Below, one piece after another: positions 25,763 to 35,017 of a stretch of DNA of 64,000 bases. The position numbers were made by a program, and so were the translations under genes. Numbering within the stretch: the stretch's first letter is position 1; each line of letters opens with the position of its first letter. The notes under the pieces were generated by a model. The model had not been told where the DNA came from and did no database searches. It worked only from the letters and a program-made list of their open reading frames with translations. The stretch covers positions 22,182-86,181 of the forward strand of contig NZ_MNAH01000015.1 in assembly GCF_001976065.1 (NCBI RefSeq), read 5' to 3'. Source of the stretch: Pseudomonas putida. GTDB lineage: Bacteria > Pseudomonadota > Gammaproteobacteria > Pseudomonadales > Pseudomonadaceae.

Positions 25763-26665
25763 ATGAGACTTACCCTCGATCACCTTGTGATGTTGCAAAC
25801 CCTGTCGGAAGTCGACTCGGTCACGGCCGTTGCCGAGCGTTTGTGGCTGACCCCCTCGGCGGTCAGTCACCGCCTGCGCGAAGCCGAGCGGCGACTGGGG
25901 GTTGGCCTGACCGAAAGATCAGGCGGCAAGCTGCGGCTCAGCCCTGCCGGCGTGCGTCTGGAACGGGCCGCCAAGGACATCATCGCGATACTGAACGAGG
26001 CCGAGTCCGAAGCCCGGTCGATGGCCGGTGGCGTCACCGCGTTCGTGCGCATGGGGGTGACCTCCTATGGCCCGTTTCGCTGGATTCCCAAATTCATCAA
26101 GCATTACTCGAGCCTGCGGCCAGACATCGAAATCACCCTGGTGACCGTGCCCCGCAACGACGTGTACGCCAGCCTGATGCAAGGCCGGATCGATGTGTCC
26201 ATCATCGACGACGGCATGGTGCCCAGCGGTGTCGCCAAGCTGCCGCTGTTTCGCGACGACCTGATCGCGATCATGGCCACCGACCACCCCCTGGCGGACA
26301 GGAAAAATATCTACGCGCAGGACTTCAAGACCTACAACCTGGTGACCTACTCAACCGATCGCGCCAGCGGCTGGGAATACGACCGCTTCTTCGCCCCTGC
26401 CAGCATCTTGCCGCGCCGCATGATCACCGTGGAACTGATCGAAGCCATCGTTGAACTGGTCCGCTCAGGCTACGGCATCAGCATCCTGCAGCGGGACCTG
26501 GTGAGCCCCAGCCTCGAACGCGGTGAGCTTGCCTGGGCGGCACTCAACGACGGCCTCGACATTGCCTGGAACGCCATCGTTCGTCCCTCTGAACGGCAGG
26601 ACAGCGAGGTTAACAGGATGGTGATGGAGCTTGAGACCTGGATCAAGAATGTTGAAAAAGGCTGA
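25763..26665 (+). CDS. LysR-family transcriptional regulator
   Basis: 300 residues: N-terminal helix-turn-helix (DSVTAVAERLWLTPSAVSHRLREAERRLG, residues 17-45) and a full LysR effector domain (VRMGVTSYGPFRWIPKF, then LIAIMATDHPLADR). The 107-bp AT-rich gap to the divergent oxygenase start (25655) is where it would bind, and it should control the oxygenase-binding protein-dehydrogenase genes. The effector domain resembles MetR-like homocysteine-type regulators in general layout; the ligand is not known. Confidence 0.9.
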   Translation: MRLTLDHLVMLQTLSEVDSVTAVAERLWLTPSAVSHRLREAERRLGVGLTERSGGKLRLSPAGVRLERAAKDIIAILNEAESEARSMAGGVTAFVRMGVTSYGPFRWIPKFIKHYSSLRPDIEITLVTVPRNDVYASLMQGRIDVSIIDDGMVPSGVAKLPLFRDDLIAIMATDHPLADRKNIYAQDFKTYNLVTYSTDRASGWEYDRFFAPASILPRRMITVELIEAIVELVRSGYGISILQRDLVSPSLERGELAWAALNDGLDIAWNAIVRPSERQDSEVNRMVMELETWIKNVEKG

Positions 26666-26697
26666 TCGCTGCTAATGCTTCACGGCAGGCAGCAACC

Positions 26698-28350
26698 GGC
26701 CCAGAGTGTGTAGAAACGCTCAGGCTTCATCGTCTTGGGTCATCGACGTTCGTTGGCTGAGCGATCGCACGGTCAATGCCGCGTGTCGCACCGATCGCGA
26801 CCAGGAACACATCAACGCTGTTTTTACAGCCTCTGGAATGGGCCAGAACCAGCCTTTTTTATGCCGACAGCGCCTTAATCAAACCGTGAGCACCGATGAT
26901 TTTCATGACCCGTTTCATGTTGTAGGCGAGCACATTCAAACTCATCTCCGCACTCACCCCAGCCAGCTTTCGCGTCAGGAAGTGCGTCGCACCCATCCAT
27001 TGCTTGAGCGTCCCGAAGGGATGCTCAACCGTCCGTTTTCGGATCCGCATCATCTCCGGCGCATTGCTCAGTCTGTTCTGCATTTCCTCCAATACGGCTT
27101 CATGCTCCCATCGCCGAACTCGCCGTTGCTTGCTTGGTGTGCACTTCGATTTCAGTACGCATCCCTGGCAATTAGAACTCCAGTAACGGTGCAACGTCAG
27201 ACCTTTTTCAACATTGGTATAGCGCCAGATCAACGCCTCTCCAGCCGGGCAAACGTATTCGTTTTTTGCCGCGTCATAGATGAAGGCATTGTTATTGAAA
27301 CGCCCGTCTGCTTTGGCTCCAGAGGTCATCGTCTTGGGCACATAGGCGGTGATGCCTGCATCGTGACAAGCCAGGATTCTTCGCTTTTGAAGTAACCTCG
27401 GTCAGCCACCACCGACAGCGTTTCCGACGCCGTCGCTTCGCGGGCCTGCTTGGCCATCGAGCTGAGTTGATCGCGGTCGGAACCGACGTTGGTCACCTCA
27501 TGCGCAACGATCAAATGATGCTGGGTATCGACCGCTGTCTGCACGTTGTAGCCGACGATTCCCGTGCCGCGCGTCATCATGGAGCGGGCGTCTTGATCGG
27601 TCAGTGAGACCTGTTTATCCGGCGATTCGTTGAGCTGAGTTTCAATGACCTGTAACTCTTTCATCTGAGCTTTGAGCTTGTCGATTTTCTCTTGCAGACG
27701 AGCAGCCTTGGGTTGTGCGATCGGTTTTTTTTTGTCGATCGGCTTCGTCGAGCGCAGTCAGATACCGGTTGATACTCGATTCAATTTCTTCCATGCGCCG
27801 CTTCAGTTTCTCGCTGGTGAAATTGCGGTCGCGATTGTTGACAACCTTGAATTTACTGCCCAGATTTTCTCCGAATAATCCCAGCTGCTGGCACAGCACC
27901 ACGAATTGGCGGCAGACGCCTCGGATGGCCTTGCTGTTGTCTTTTCGGTAGTTGGCAATGGTCTTGAAATCAGGCATCAAGCGGCCGGTCAGCCACATCA
28001 ATTCGACGTTACGCTGGGCTTCTCACTCCAGGCGCCGGCTCGACTGAATGCGGTTCAGATAGCCGTAGATATAGATCTTCAGGAGGATCGCGGGATGGTA
28101 AGCAGGCCGGCCCGTATCTGCCGGTATGACGCCTTCAAAACCCAGTTTGACCAGGTCGAGTTCGTCGACAAAAACGTCGACTACGCGTACCGGATTGGTA
28201 TCGCTGACGTAGTCGTCGAGGCACTCGGAAAGGAAGGTGCTTTGGCCTCGATGTTCACCTTGGATAAAGCGCTTCATGAGCAATCCTTGCGATGAAATCC
28301 TCAGAAATCATAGCAAGGGTTTGCGAAAGCGTTTTTACACACTCTGGGCC
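26698..28350 (-). mobile_element. IS1182-family insertion sequence, inactivated
   Basis: About 1.65 kb bounded by 23-bp inverted repeats, ggcccagagtgtgtagaaac at 26698-26720 and its complement at 28328-28350, with one mismatch. The outer GGCC on each side could instead be a duplicated palindromic target. It lies 33 bp after the LysR stop. The single transposase frame on the minus strand is broken three times (see 26859-28283), so the copy is dead. Confidence 0.88.
26859..28283 (-). pseudogene. IS1182-type transposase, broken by one stop and two frameshifts
   Basis: The pieces in order are: an N-terminal dimer/DNA-binding part (MLMKRFIQGEHRGQSTFLSE) ending at a TGA at 28023-28025, where an arginine is expected (RRLE-stop-EAQRNVEL); continuation in the same frame to a run of nine A (27725-27733 on the plus strand), where the frame shifts; the catalytic DDE region (DQDARSMMTRGTGIVGYNVQ, VVADRGYFKSEE); a second shift near 27378; and the C-terminal zinc-binding and E-containing part (CPAGEALIWRYT, RTVEHPFGTLKQWMG). 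Uncorrected it cannot make transposase. Confidence 0.88.
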
Positions 28351-28482
28351 AAAAGCAGTCGTTGAACTTTTGTCCTGGCTTCAAATCATCTGGAGCACTG
28401 CAACCGACAAGGAGTAGATGACCGTGCCCCTTAAAACCGTAGGTTTTGCCGGTGTCTGAAAACGCGTATTGCCAAGTGTTGA

Positions 28483-28830
28483 CTACGTCTGTGAGTTCCT
28501 CGTCTGGCTTGTTATTGCTCGAATCAAAAGTACCGTCACGATCCCGTGCAATACGACCACTGGCCACAATAAAACCCCACTCAATTCCCCCGAGATACCA
28601 ACATAGGCGAGATAAAGCGTAACGCCTGCGTTATAGATCAACATCCCGAGCATTGCTGGTCCGGGCCAGCAGGCGATGGCCAATGCAATGAGGGCAATGC
28701 CAACCACGGGGACGATGACGCCCGTCAGATCGATGCCAAGCAGAAGTTGCCCGACCAGCGACGGGGCAAGTATCAGCGCCACACCAGTGGCGGCCTCGAT
28801 GATCGCGGCGAAAACAACCAGTCCTTTCAT
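28483..28830 (-). CDS. Small four-helix membrane protein
   Basis: 115 residues from the ATG at 28830 (an earlier ATG at 28866 would add 12). Four hydrophobic segments: GLVVFAAIIEAATGVALIL, GVIVPVVGIALIALAIAC, AMLGMLIYNAGVTLYLAYV and GVLLWPVVVLHGIVTVLLI. I do not recognise a specific function; small integral membrane proteins of this layout are often annotated only as hypothetical. The 130 bp between it and the IS carries an unrecognised minus-strand frame that may be the stump of a gene cut by the IS. Confidence 0.65.
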   Translation of the reverse strand: MKGLVVFAAIIEAATGVALILAPSLVGQLLLGIDLTGVIVPVVGIALIALAIACWPGPAMLGMLIYNAGVTLYLAYVGISGELSGVLLWPVVVLHGIVTVLLIRAITSQTRNSQT

Positions 28831-29014
28831 CACATGGGCGCTCCATCCCGGGTTGTATAGGTGCAAGACTGGACGGCCCTGGGGAATTGGTTAATCCGAT
28901 TGCTACTAAGACTTAGTGCTTATCGTGATTAGCCTTGGTGGAAAGTTCCGGCACAGCAGCAATACTCCATTCGGCCGCGAAAACTATTCGCAGTATAGCG
29001 TGGGACAATAAGTC

Positions 29015-29926
29015 ATGAACTTAACCGTCTGCGAAGCGAAAGAATCTCGATTTTCGTTAATTAAGCGTTGCCTCCACGAGCCGCTATTGCACTTTCTGAT
29101 CGCCGGCTTTGCACTCTTTGTGTTGTACGGAGGTTTACACCCTTCAACCCTTGATCAAGACCCGCAACGCATCAATATCACCCCTGAAGTGGTTCAGCGA
29201 ATCGCGATTTCCTGGCTGGCGCGATGGCAGCGACCTGCATCGGAGCAACAGTTGCAGGGCCTGATTGAGGAATATGTGAAAGAGGAAATCCTCTATCGCG
29301 AAGCACTTAAACTTGGCCTGGATAAAGACGACACTATTATTCGCCGCCGACTGGCGCAAAAAATGGACTTCCTTGCCGAAGATGTGGCCTCACTTCGCGA
29401 GCCGGCACCCGGTGAACTTGAGGCCTGGTACAACCAGCATCAGGACCAATACGCCCCGCCGCCACTGTTGACGTTCCATCATTTGTTTTTCGCCTTGGAC
29501 AAACGGGGTGCGGATGCGCAAGCGCAGGCCCAGTCCGCACTCAGTGGGCTGTCTGACAAGAACAATGGTGAAGGCGATGCGTTTATGTTTAAAAACGCCT
29601 ACACAGAACAATCCCAGGATCAGGTGGCGCGAGTCTTTGGTTCAACGTTCGCCATTTCATTGTTCAAGCAAACACCAGGTAGCTGGGTGGGTCCCGTGGA
29701 GTCGGGTTTTGGCTGGCACCTGGTGTGGATTGATGCGCTGGCCAAATCACCTCCTCCGTCCTTCGAAACCGTGGCCCTGCAGGTCAAGTCCGATTGGTTG
29801 TCCGAACAACGCAGCGCATCGAAACGCGCAAGTCTCGATGCGCTCAAAGCACGCTATGAGGTCGTAGTGATGATGCCTGCTGCTTCCGGTGAGATTGCCG
29901 CCACACAGACGCAGCGGCCGCAATGA
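29015..29926 (+). CDS. PpiC-type peptidyl-prolyl isomerase, membrane-anchored
   Basis: 303 residues. One transmembrane anchor lies near residues 26-41 (LLHFLIAGFALFVLYG), followed by a SurA-N-like helical part and a parvulin domain (PPPLLTFHHLFFALD, FGSTFAISLFKQTPGSWVGPVESGFGWHLV, residues about 148-245). It should fold or isomerise proteins at the outer face of the membrane. Its stop overlaps the start of the HupE-like gene (ATGA at 29923), so they are co-translated. Presumably a dedicated chaperone for the next two exported products. Confidence 0.87.
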   Translation: MNLTVCEAKESRFSLIKRCLHEPLLHFLIAGFALFVLYGGLHPSTLDQDPQRINITPEVVQRIAISWLARWQRPASEQQLQGLIEEYVKEEILYREALKLGLDKDDTIIRRRLAQKMDFLAEDVASLREPAPGELEAWYNQHQDQYAPPPLLTFHHLFFALDKRGADAQAQAQSALSGLSDKNNGEGDAFMFKNAYTEQSQDQVARVFGSTFAISLFKQTPGSWVGPVESGFGWHLVWIDALAKSPPPSFETVALQVKSDWLSEQRSASKRASLDALKARYEVVVMMPAASGEIAATQTQRPQ

Positions 29927-30921
29927 GGCGCGCAGTATGGCTGCTGTTGGTGCTCTGGTTCGTGGGGCTGACAGCCATGGCCCATGAGTCGCGCCCCGCT
30001 TACCTGGAACTCAACGAAACAGCCACCGGGCGCTTTGACGTACTGTGGCGCACGCCTGTGCTTTCAGGCATGCGATTGCCGGTTGCGCTCCGGTTTGCCG
30101 AAGGTGTGCACACGGTCGTTGAGCCCGTGGAAAGCAAACTGAACGATTCACTGATCGAGCGTCGGGTCATTGAAGCCGGCCCCGCAGGATTGGTCGGGCA
30201 ACGTATTGAATTCATCGGCCTGCAAGCGAGCATCACCGATGTGCTGGTGCGTGTATCGCACCTGGACGGCAGCCTGACGACCACCCTCGTCCACCCTGCG
30301 CAACCCTGGATAGAGATCACTGCCACGCCGGGAGCGTTTTCGGTGGCCGGCGCGTTTCTGGTCCATGGCATCCACCACATCCTGGGAGGCTTCGACCACC
30401 TGCTGTTCGTCTTCGGTCTCTTGCTGCTGGTGGATAATGGCTGGATGCTGGTGAAAACCATCACCGCATTCACCCTCGCCCATTCCGTCACTCTGGCACT
30501 CGCTACACTGGGTGCGGTGCAATTGCCCGGCCCTCCTGTGGAAGCGACGATTGCGCTGAGCATCCTGTTACTGGCAGTGGAAGTCGCCCGCAAGAACCGT
30601 GACGAAACCAGTTTCACCCTCCAGTGGCCATGGGTGGTAGCGTTCTGTTTTGGCTTGTTGCATGGCTTCGGTTTTGCTGGTGCGCTCGCGCAAATCGGAT
30701 TGCCGCAGCGCGACCTGCCGCTGGCGCTGTTCACCTTCAATATCGGCGTCGAGATTGGCCAGTTGATGTTCGTCGCCGTCGTGTTGAGCCTGCGCAAACT
30801 GCTGCTGCGTTGTCGACTGCCACAGCCTGCAGTCCTGTATGCCCGACCGATTGCTTCTTACGGGTTGGGCACGCTGGCTGCCTTCTGGTTGTTCGAAACA
30901 GTCTCGAGTTTCTTGTCCTGA
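29923..30921 (+). CDS. HupE/UreJ-like membrane protein
   Basis: 332 residues: a signal peptide, a periplasmic N-terminal domain of about 120 residues, then 6-7 membrane helices. These carry the HupE/UreJ_2 histidine-rich signatures HGIHHILGGFDHLLF, TLAHSVTLALA and LLHGFGFAGAL. HupE/UreJ proteins move nickel or related metal ions, but versions with the extra periplasmic domain are not well characterised and no hydrogenase or urease is nearby. Located between PpiC and a DUF3604 protein in one operon. Confidence 0.85.
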   Translation: MRRAVWLLLVLWFVGLTAMAHESRPAYLELNETATGRFDVLWRTPVLSGMRLPVALRFAEGVHTVVEPVESKLNDSLIERRVIEAGPAGLVGQRIEFIGLQASITDVLVRVSHLDGSLTTTLVHPAQPWIEITATPGAFSVAGAFLVHGIHHILGGFDHLLFVFGLLLLVDNGWMLVKTITAFTLAHSVTLALATLGAVQLPGPPVEATIALSILLLAVEVARKNRDETSFTLQWPWVVAFCFGLLHGFGFAGALAQIGLPQRDLPLALFTFNIGVEIGQLMFVAVVLSLRKLLLRCRLPQPAVLYARPIASYGLGTLAAFWLFETVSSFLS

Positions 30922-30960
30922 GTTGCACCCTGTCATTGCCGTATTCCGGAGACGTGGAAT

Positions 30961-33177
30961 ATGAAAACCCCTACACACTTCACCGCGCCAACACTGCTCG
31001 GTTGCGCCGTATTAACAGTCAGCACGCTGGCACTGGCAGAGGGCAACCCGGATCGCGAGGTTTACTTTGGCCAGACGCACTCGCACAGTTCCTGGTCGAT
31101 TGATGCCTACCTGATCGGAAACCACCAGGTCGATCCCGAGCAGACGTACCAATATTCACTTGGGATGCCGATCAAGCATCCCATGGGGTTTGAAGTGCAA
31201 CTCAAGGGTCGCCCGCTGGATTTCCATGGCGTGACCGACCACTCGGAATACGTGGGCGTGATCGCCCTGGCCAACGATCCGAAGTCAGACTTCAGCAAGC
31301 TGCCCATCGCTCAAAAGCTGATTGTCAAAACCCCGGAAGATTTCAACCGGGTGTTCAAATGGATCGCCGGTAGCTTGAGCCACCCGATCAAGGAGCTGAT
31401 TGATCCGAAGGTTGCCGGCAATATCTGGCAGCAGAACATCGCCATCGCCGACAAGTACTACAAACCCGGCAAGTTCACCACGTTTGTCGCCTATGAATGG
31501 ACCTCAGCCCCCAACAATCAAAACATGCACCGCAATGTGTTTTTCCGCGACTCGAAGAAGGTGCCGGACCTGCCCTTCACGGCCCTCGATTCGGACAAAC
31601 CGGAGGATTTGTGGGGCTGGATGGACGACCAACGCAAAAAAGGCAACGACGTGCTGGCGATCTCCCACAATGCCAACCTCAGCAACGGCCTGATGTTTCC
31701 GGTGGACGTAGATGACCGTGGCCGCCCCATCGATGCCGCCTGGGCCGAGTCGCGGATGCGCAATGAATCCCTCACCGAAATTCACCAGGTAAAGGGCACC
31801 TCGGAAACCCACCCCGAGTTGTCGCCGACAGACGAGTTTGCCAATTATGAAATCATGAATTTCCTGCTCGGCCTCGACAACAGCACGTCGAAAATCAATG
31901 GCAGTTACATCAGGCAAGCCTGGCAAAACGGCATGGCTTTGCAGCAAGCTCGTGGATACAACCCTTACAAAATGGGCGTGGTAGGCGCCAGCGACTCGCA
32001 CAACGGGGTGATTCCTTATTCGCAGAGCTACAACTTCGGCTCCCACGGTTTTACCGACAGCACCCCGGCGGCGCGTCTTTCCGGCAAACAGAACTCGGGG
32101 ATGATTGCCTTGCAAACCAGCACCTCCGGTTTGGCCGGTGTCTGGGCCGAAGAGAACACCCGTGAATCGATCTTCGATGCCATGAAGCGCAAAGAAGTCT
32201 ATGGCACCAGCGGCGTGCGCATCCCCCTGCGTATGTTTGGTGGCTGGGGTTTCGACAGCAGTGTGTGGAATGAAAAAGACTGGGTGCATGCTGCCTACGC
32301 CAAGGGCGTTCCCATGGGTGGCGACTTGCCGGCAAAACAGGGTAAACAGACGCCGTCCTTCGTGGTGTGGGCCGTCAAGGATGCCGACGATGGCAACCTC
32401 GACCGAATCCAGATCATCAAGGGCTGGACCCAAAACGGCCAGACCTTCGAGAAGATCTACGACGTCGCCTGGTCCGGTGATCGCCATCTGGACCAGGCCA
32501 CCGGCAAAATCCCACCTGTGGGCTCCACGGTCGATGTTTCCAAGGCGACTTACACCAATACCATTGGTGCCACCGAGCTGAAAAAAGTCTGGGTCGATCC
32601 GGATTTCGATCCGGCCCTGCACGCGTTCTACTACGCCCGCGTGCTACAGATTCCGACCCCGCGCTGGAGCACCTATGACGCGGCCAAGTTGCAAGTGCCG
32701 CCACCGGCCGATGTCTCGGCCACCGTCCAGGAACGTGCGTGGAGTTCGCCGATCTGGTACACGCCGACCGTTGAGGACAGCAAGCTTGTCACTGCTGGCA
32801 AAACCATCGACCAGTTGAAAACCGAAGGCGCCAAAGCGCTCACTAACGAGCAGCTGCAAGCCTACGTGGTGGGCAAAACCGTCAAGGTGCGCAATACCGT
32901 CACCGGCCAGACGTTCGAGATCGTCTATGGCACCGAAGGTCAACGCCTGGTCACCAGCGTCGATGGCAAGCCGCCTACGCAGGGGGAATACCTGAACATG
33001 TTGCACGACGGCCAGTTTGGCGTGCCGGCTAAATATGAAATCAAGGACGGGCATTTAGTGACAACACTCGGCGGCACGCCCTTCGAGGCCACAGTATTCG
33101 AGCAAAACGGCAAATACATGGCGGCTCGCAGCAACGAGTTCGGCTATGTGAATTATGAGGTTGAGGAGGTCAAGTAG
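30961..33177 (+). CDS. DUF3604 protein, exported, PHP-like metallohydrolase fold
   Basis: 738 residues with signal peptide (cleavage near LALAEG). Near the N-terminus it has PHP-type metal-binding segments: GQTHSHSSWSIDA (38-50) and DFHGVTDHSEYVG (87-99). Further conserved pieces are AISHNANLS and GVVGASDSHNG. DUF3604 proteins are large periplasmic or outer-surface proteins whose reaction is not established; the motifs suggest a metal-dependent esterase or phosphoesterase. GGAGA precedes the ATG. Last gene of the PpiC-HupE-like-DUF3604 operon; the metal carried by the HupE-like protein could load this enzyme (inference). Confidence 0.88.
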   Translation: MKTPTHFTAPTLLGCAVLTVSTLALAEGNPDREVYFGQTHSHSSWSIDAYLIGNHQVDPEQTYQYSLGMPIKHPMGFEVQLKGRPLDFHGVTDHSEYVGVIALANDPKSDFSKLPIAQKLIVKTPEDFNRVFKWIAGSLSHPIKELIDPKVAGNIWQQNIAIADKYYKPGKFTTFVAYEWTSAPNNQNMHRNVFFRDSKKVPDLPFTALDSDKPEDLWGWMDDQRKKGNDVLAISHNANLSNGLMFPVDVDDRGRPIDAAWAESRMRNESLTEIHQVKGTSETHPELSPTDEFANYEIMNFLLGLDNSTSKINGSYIRQAWQNGMALQQARGYNPYKMGVVGASDSHNGVIPYSQSYNFGSHGFTDSTPAARLSGKQNSGMIALQTSTSGLAGVWAEENTRESIFDAMKRKEVYGTSGVRIPLRMFGGWGFDSSVWNEKDWVHAAYAKGVPMGGDLPAKQGKQTPSFVVWAVKDADDGNLDRIQIIKGWTQNGQTFEKIYDVAWSGDRHLDQATGKIPPVGSTVDVSKATYTNTIGATELKKVWVDPDFDPALHAFYYARVLQIPTPRWSTYDAAKLQVPPPADVSATVQERAWSSPIWYTPTVEDSKLVTAGKTIDQLKTEGAKALTNEQLQAYVVGKTVKVRNTVTGQTFEIVYGTEGQRLVTSVDGKPPTQGEYLNMLHDGQFGVPAKYEIKDGHLVTTLGGTPFEATVFEQNGKYMAARSNEFGYVNYEVEEVK

Positions 33178-33185
33178 CGCCGAAG

Positions 33186-33218
33186 CCAGTACCGATGCTC
33201 TGCATACATCGGTACTGG
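33186..33218. terminator. 12-bp hairpin after the DUF3604 gene
   Basis: Perfect stem ccagtaccgatg / catcggtactgg with a 9-base loop, 9 bp after the stop codon. No T-run follows, so it may stabilise the 3' end or work with Rho rather than be a classic intrinsic terminator. The rest of the gap to 33370 shows nothing else. Confidence 0.55.
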
Positions 33219-33370
33219 CAGATTGACGCGGACCGATGTTGCCGTAGCTCAGAAAGAAAGCTGTTCGCGAATAGACCCCAATGTACTTATTCAGACATTG
33301 ATACTTGAATGGTCGCTGTTGCCGAAAGCAGCCATCGATGGAAGACCGCTTCACGCCCTGAGGAAGTCAG

Positions 33371-35017
33371 TCAACCTAAATCGAGGTTCTTGAGGAGCGG
33401 TGAACCACGCTTCCTCAAGGAATTCAAATAGGTGGTTTCATCGTTGTTCATCGACGCCGCTTCGGTCTGTGCCCCGGCCAAGGCGCCAAACAGGATCATC
33501 GGGTGCAGGCGCAGCACGTAGCGACCGAAATAAAGGGCCACCAGAGGCGGTAGGATGGTAACCACTGCCCCGGAGAACAACAGCGCCAACCCCTGCTCCT
33601 TCATGGCTGCAAATGCGGCAGGCCCTGCCAGGAGGCCAACCACTGCCCCGAATGCGGTCAGGCCGAACTCTGAAAACGCCCATTGCGCGGCGGGCGGCAA
33701 TGCACCGACTTCCGGGTGCCTGGAGTTGTACCAGCCAATCAATAGCGCGGCGACCAACACGCCACCGCCGATGCCGAGTTCTACCGGGATCATCCCTATA
33801 TGCGTGGACAGCAACCCCAGTAATGAACCCAGGACCATTCCGAGCGTGTGCACGGCAATATCACTTTTGTAGCTGCTTTCACGAATCCGCCCCAAGCGCT
33901 TGGCCAGTGCCTCGACGCTGGCGGTGCGTCCGGTCATCTTGAGCACGTCGCCGCGGCGCAACACGGTATTGGGCAATAACGGCAGCTCGTAGCCCTGGCG
34001 GGTGATAGCGTTGATGAAGCAGCCCAGGCGCCGAGTGTTTTCCAGTCGCGACTTGGCTTGGGCAATGGTCTTGCCGGCGAATTCCGGTGAGGTCAGGACA
34101 ATATCGACCTCGCGTGTTGGAAAGGACAGCGATTGGGCATGGTCGATCTCCGGGCCCACCCACTGCGACAGTGGGCCAACGGCTTCACGTAAAGCGTAGA
34201 CCCCGACGATGTCGCCGGCCCTGAGGGCCACACCTTCATCACGCTCGATAATCAGACCTTCGCGTACCACCCGCTCGATGGTCAGCGACTCGTGCATTTT
34301 TTCAAAGTCGGCAATGCTCAGCCCATTCGCTGCACTGTTGCGCGCGACCTGATGCGCGCGCACCACCATGCGGGTGTAGGGGATGGTAATCGCGTCTTCG
34401 TCTTTGGCGATGCCCAGTTCCAGTTCCAGGTCACGGGCCGCCGCCCGCAGATCGACGCCCAGCAGTTTCGGCGCAATGCTGCCGACGAAGACAATCAGGC
34501 CGATGGTGCCGAACAGGTAGGTGATCGCGTAGGCAATTGCCATATGGCTATTGAGTTCGGCTTTGGCGGCGGTATCGATCGCCAGTTGATTGATCGCACT
34601 GGTGGCCGTGCCCATGATCGCCGTATCCGTCAATGCACCGGCACCGAGCCCGGCGGTGAAACCGGCATCGAAGTGGAATATTGCGTTCATCAGCAAAATT
34701 GCGCCCAGCGCGGTTGCGCACAGCACCACACTGAGCACCACCAGCTTCAACGTACCGCGGTTGAGGCTGCCGAAGAACTCCGGCCCGCTCTTGAAGCCGA
34801 CGGCGTAGATGAACATCACAAAAAATACCGACTTTAAACCCGTCGGCACTTCCAGGCCGATCTGACCAATCAGCAGTCCCATCAAGAGCGCACCCGCTAC
34901 TGAGCCTAGGTGAAAACTACCGATACGAATCCGACCGATGAACACGCCCAGTGCGATCGCCAGGAATACCGCAATTTCCGGATCGGTACGCAAGGCATGA
35001 AGCAGAAACTCAAGCAT
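33371..35017 (-). CDS. AspT/YidE-type transporter with TrkA-C domains, unusual C-terminus
   Basis: 548 residues in the family's duplicated layout: about five membrane helices, two TrkA-C regulatory domains in the middle (ITIPYTRMVVRAHQV to VGVYALREAV, and VDIVLTSPEFAGKT to LKMTGRTASVEALA), then a second set of helices. The conserved GALAGAQTEAASMN near the end is present. It is followed by NDETTYLNSLRKRGSPLL rather than the expected final membrane helix, so the last helix seems lost or replaced. Family members exchange amino or dicarboxylic acids. AAGGGAG precedes the ATG. Stands alone. Confidence 0.85.
   Translation of the reverse strand: MLEFLLHALRTDPEIAVFLAIALGVFIGRIRIGSFHLGSVAGALLMGLLIGQIGLEVPTGLKSVFFVMFIYAVGFKSGPEFFGSLNRGTLKLVVLSVVLCATALGAILLMNAIFHFDAGFTAGLGAGALTDTAIMGTATSAINQLAIDTAAKAELNSHMAIAYAITYLFGTIGLIVFVGSIAPKLLGVDLRAAARDLELELGIAKDEDAITIPYTRMVVRAHQVARNSAANGLSIADFEKMHESLTIERVVREGLIIERDEGVALRAGDIVGVYALREAVGPLSQWVGPEIDHAQSLSFPTREVDIVLTSPEFAGKTIAQAKSRLENTRRLGCFINAITRQGYELPLLPNTVLRRGDVLKMTGRTASVEALAKRLGRIRESSYKSDIAVHTLGMVLGSLLGLLSTHIGMIPVELGIGGGVLVAALLIGWYNSRHPEVGALPPAAQWAFSEFGLTAFGAVVGLLAGPAAFAAMKEQGLALLFSGAVVTILPPLVALYFGRYVLRLHPMILFGALAGAQTEAASMNNDETTYLNSLRKRGSPLLKNLDLG

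Noticed and set aside
27725..27733. Programmed frameshift in the IS transposase at the A9 run
   Set aside because: A slippery run could restore this junction, but an upstream stop codon and a second frameshift remain, so accumulated mutation is the simpler reading.
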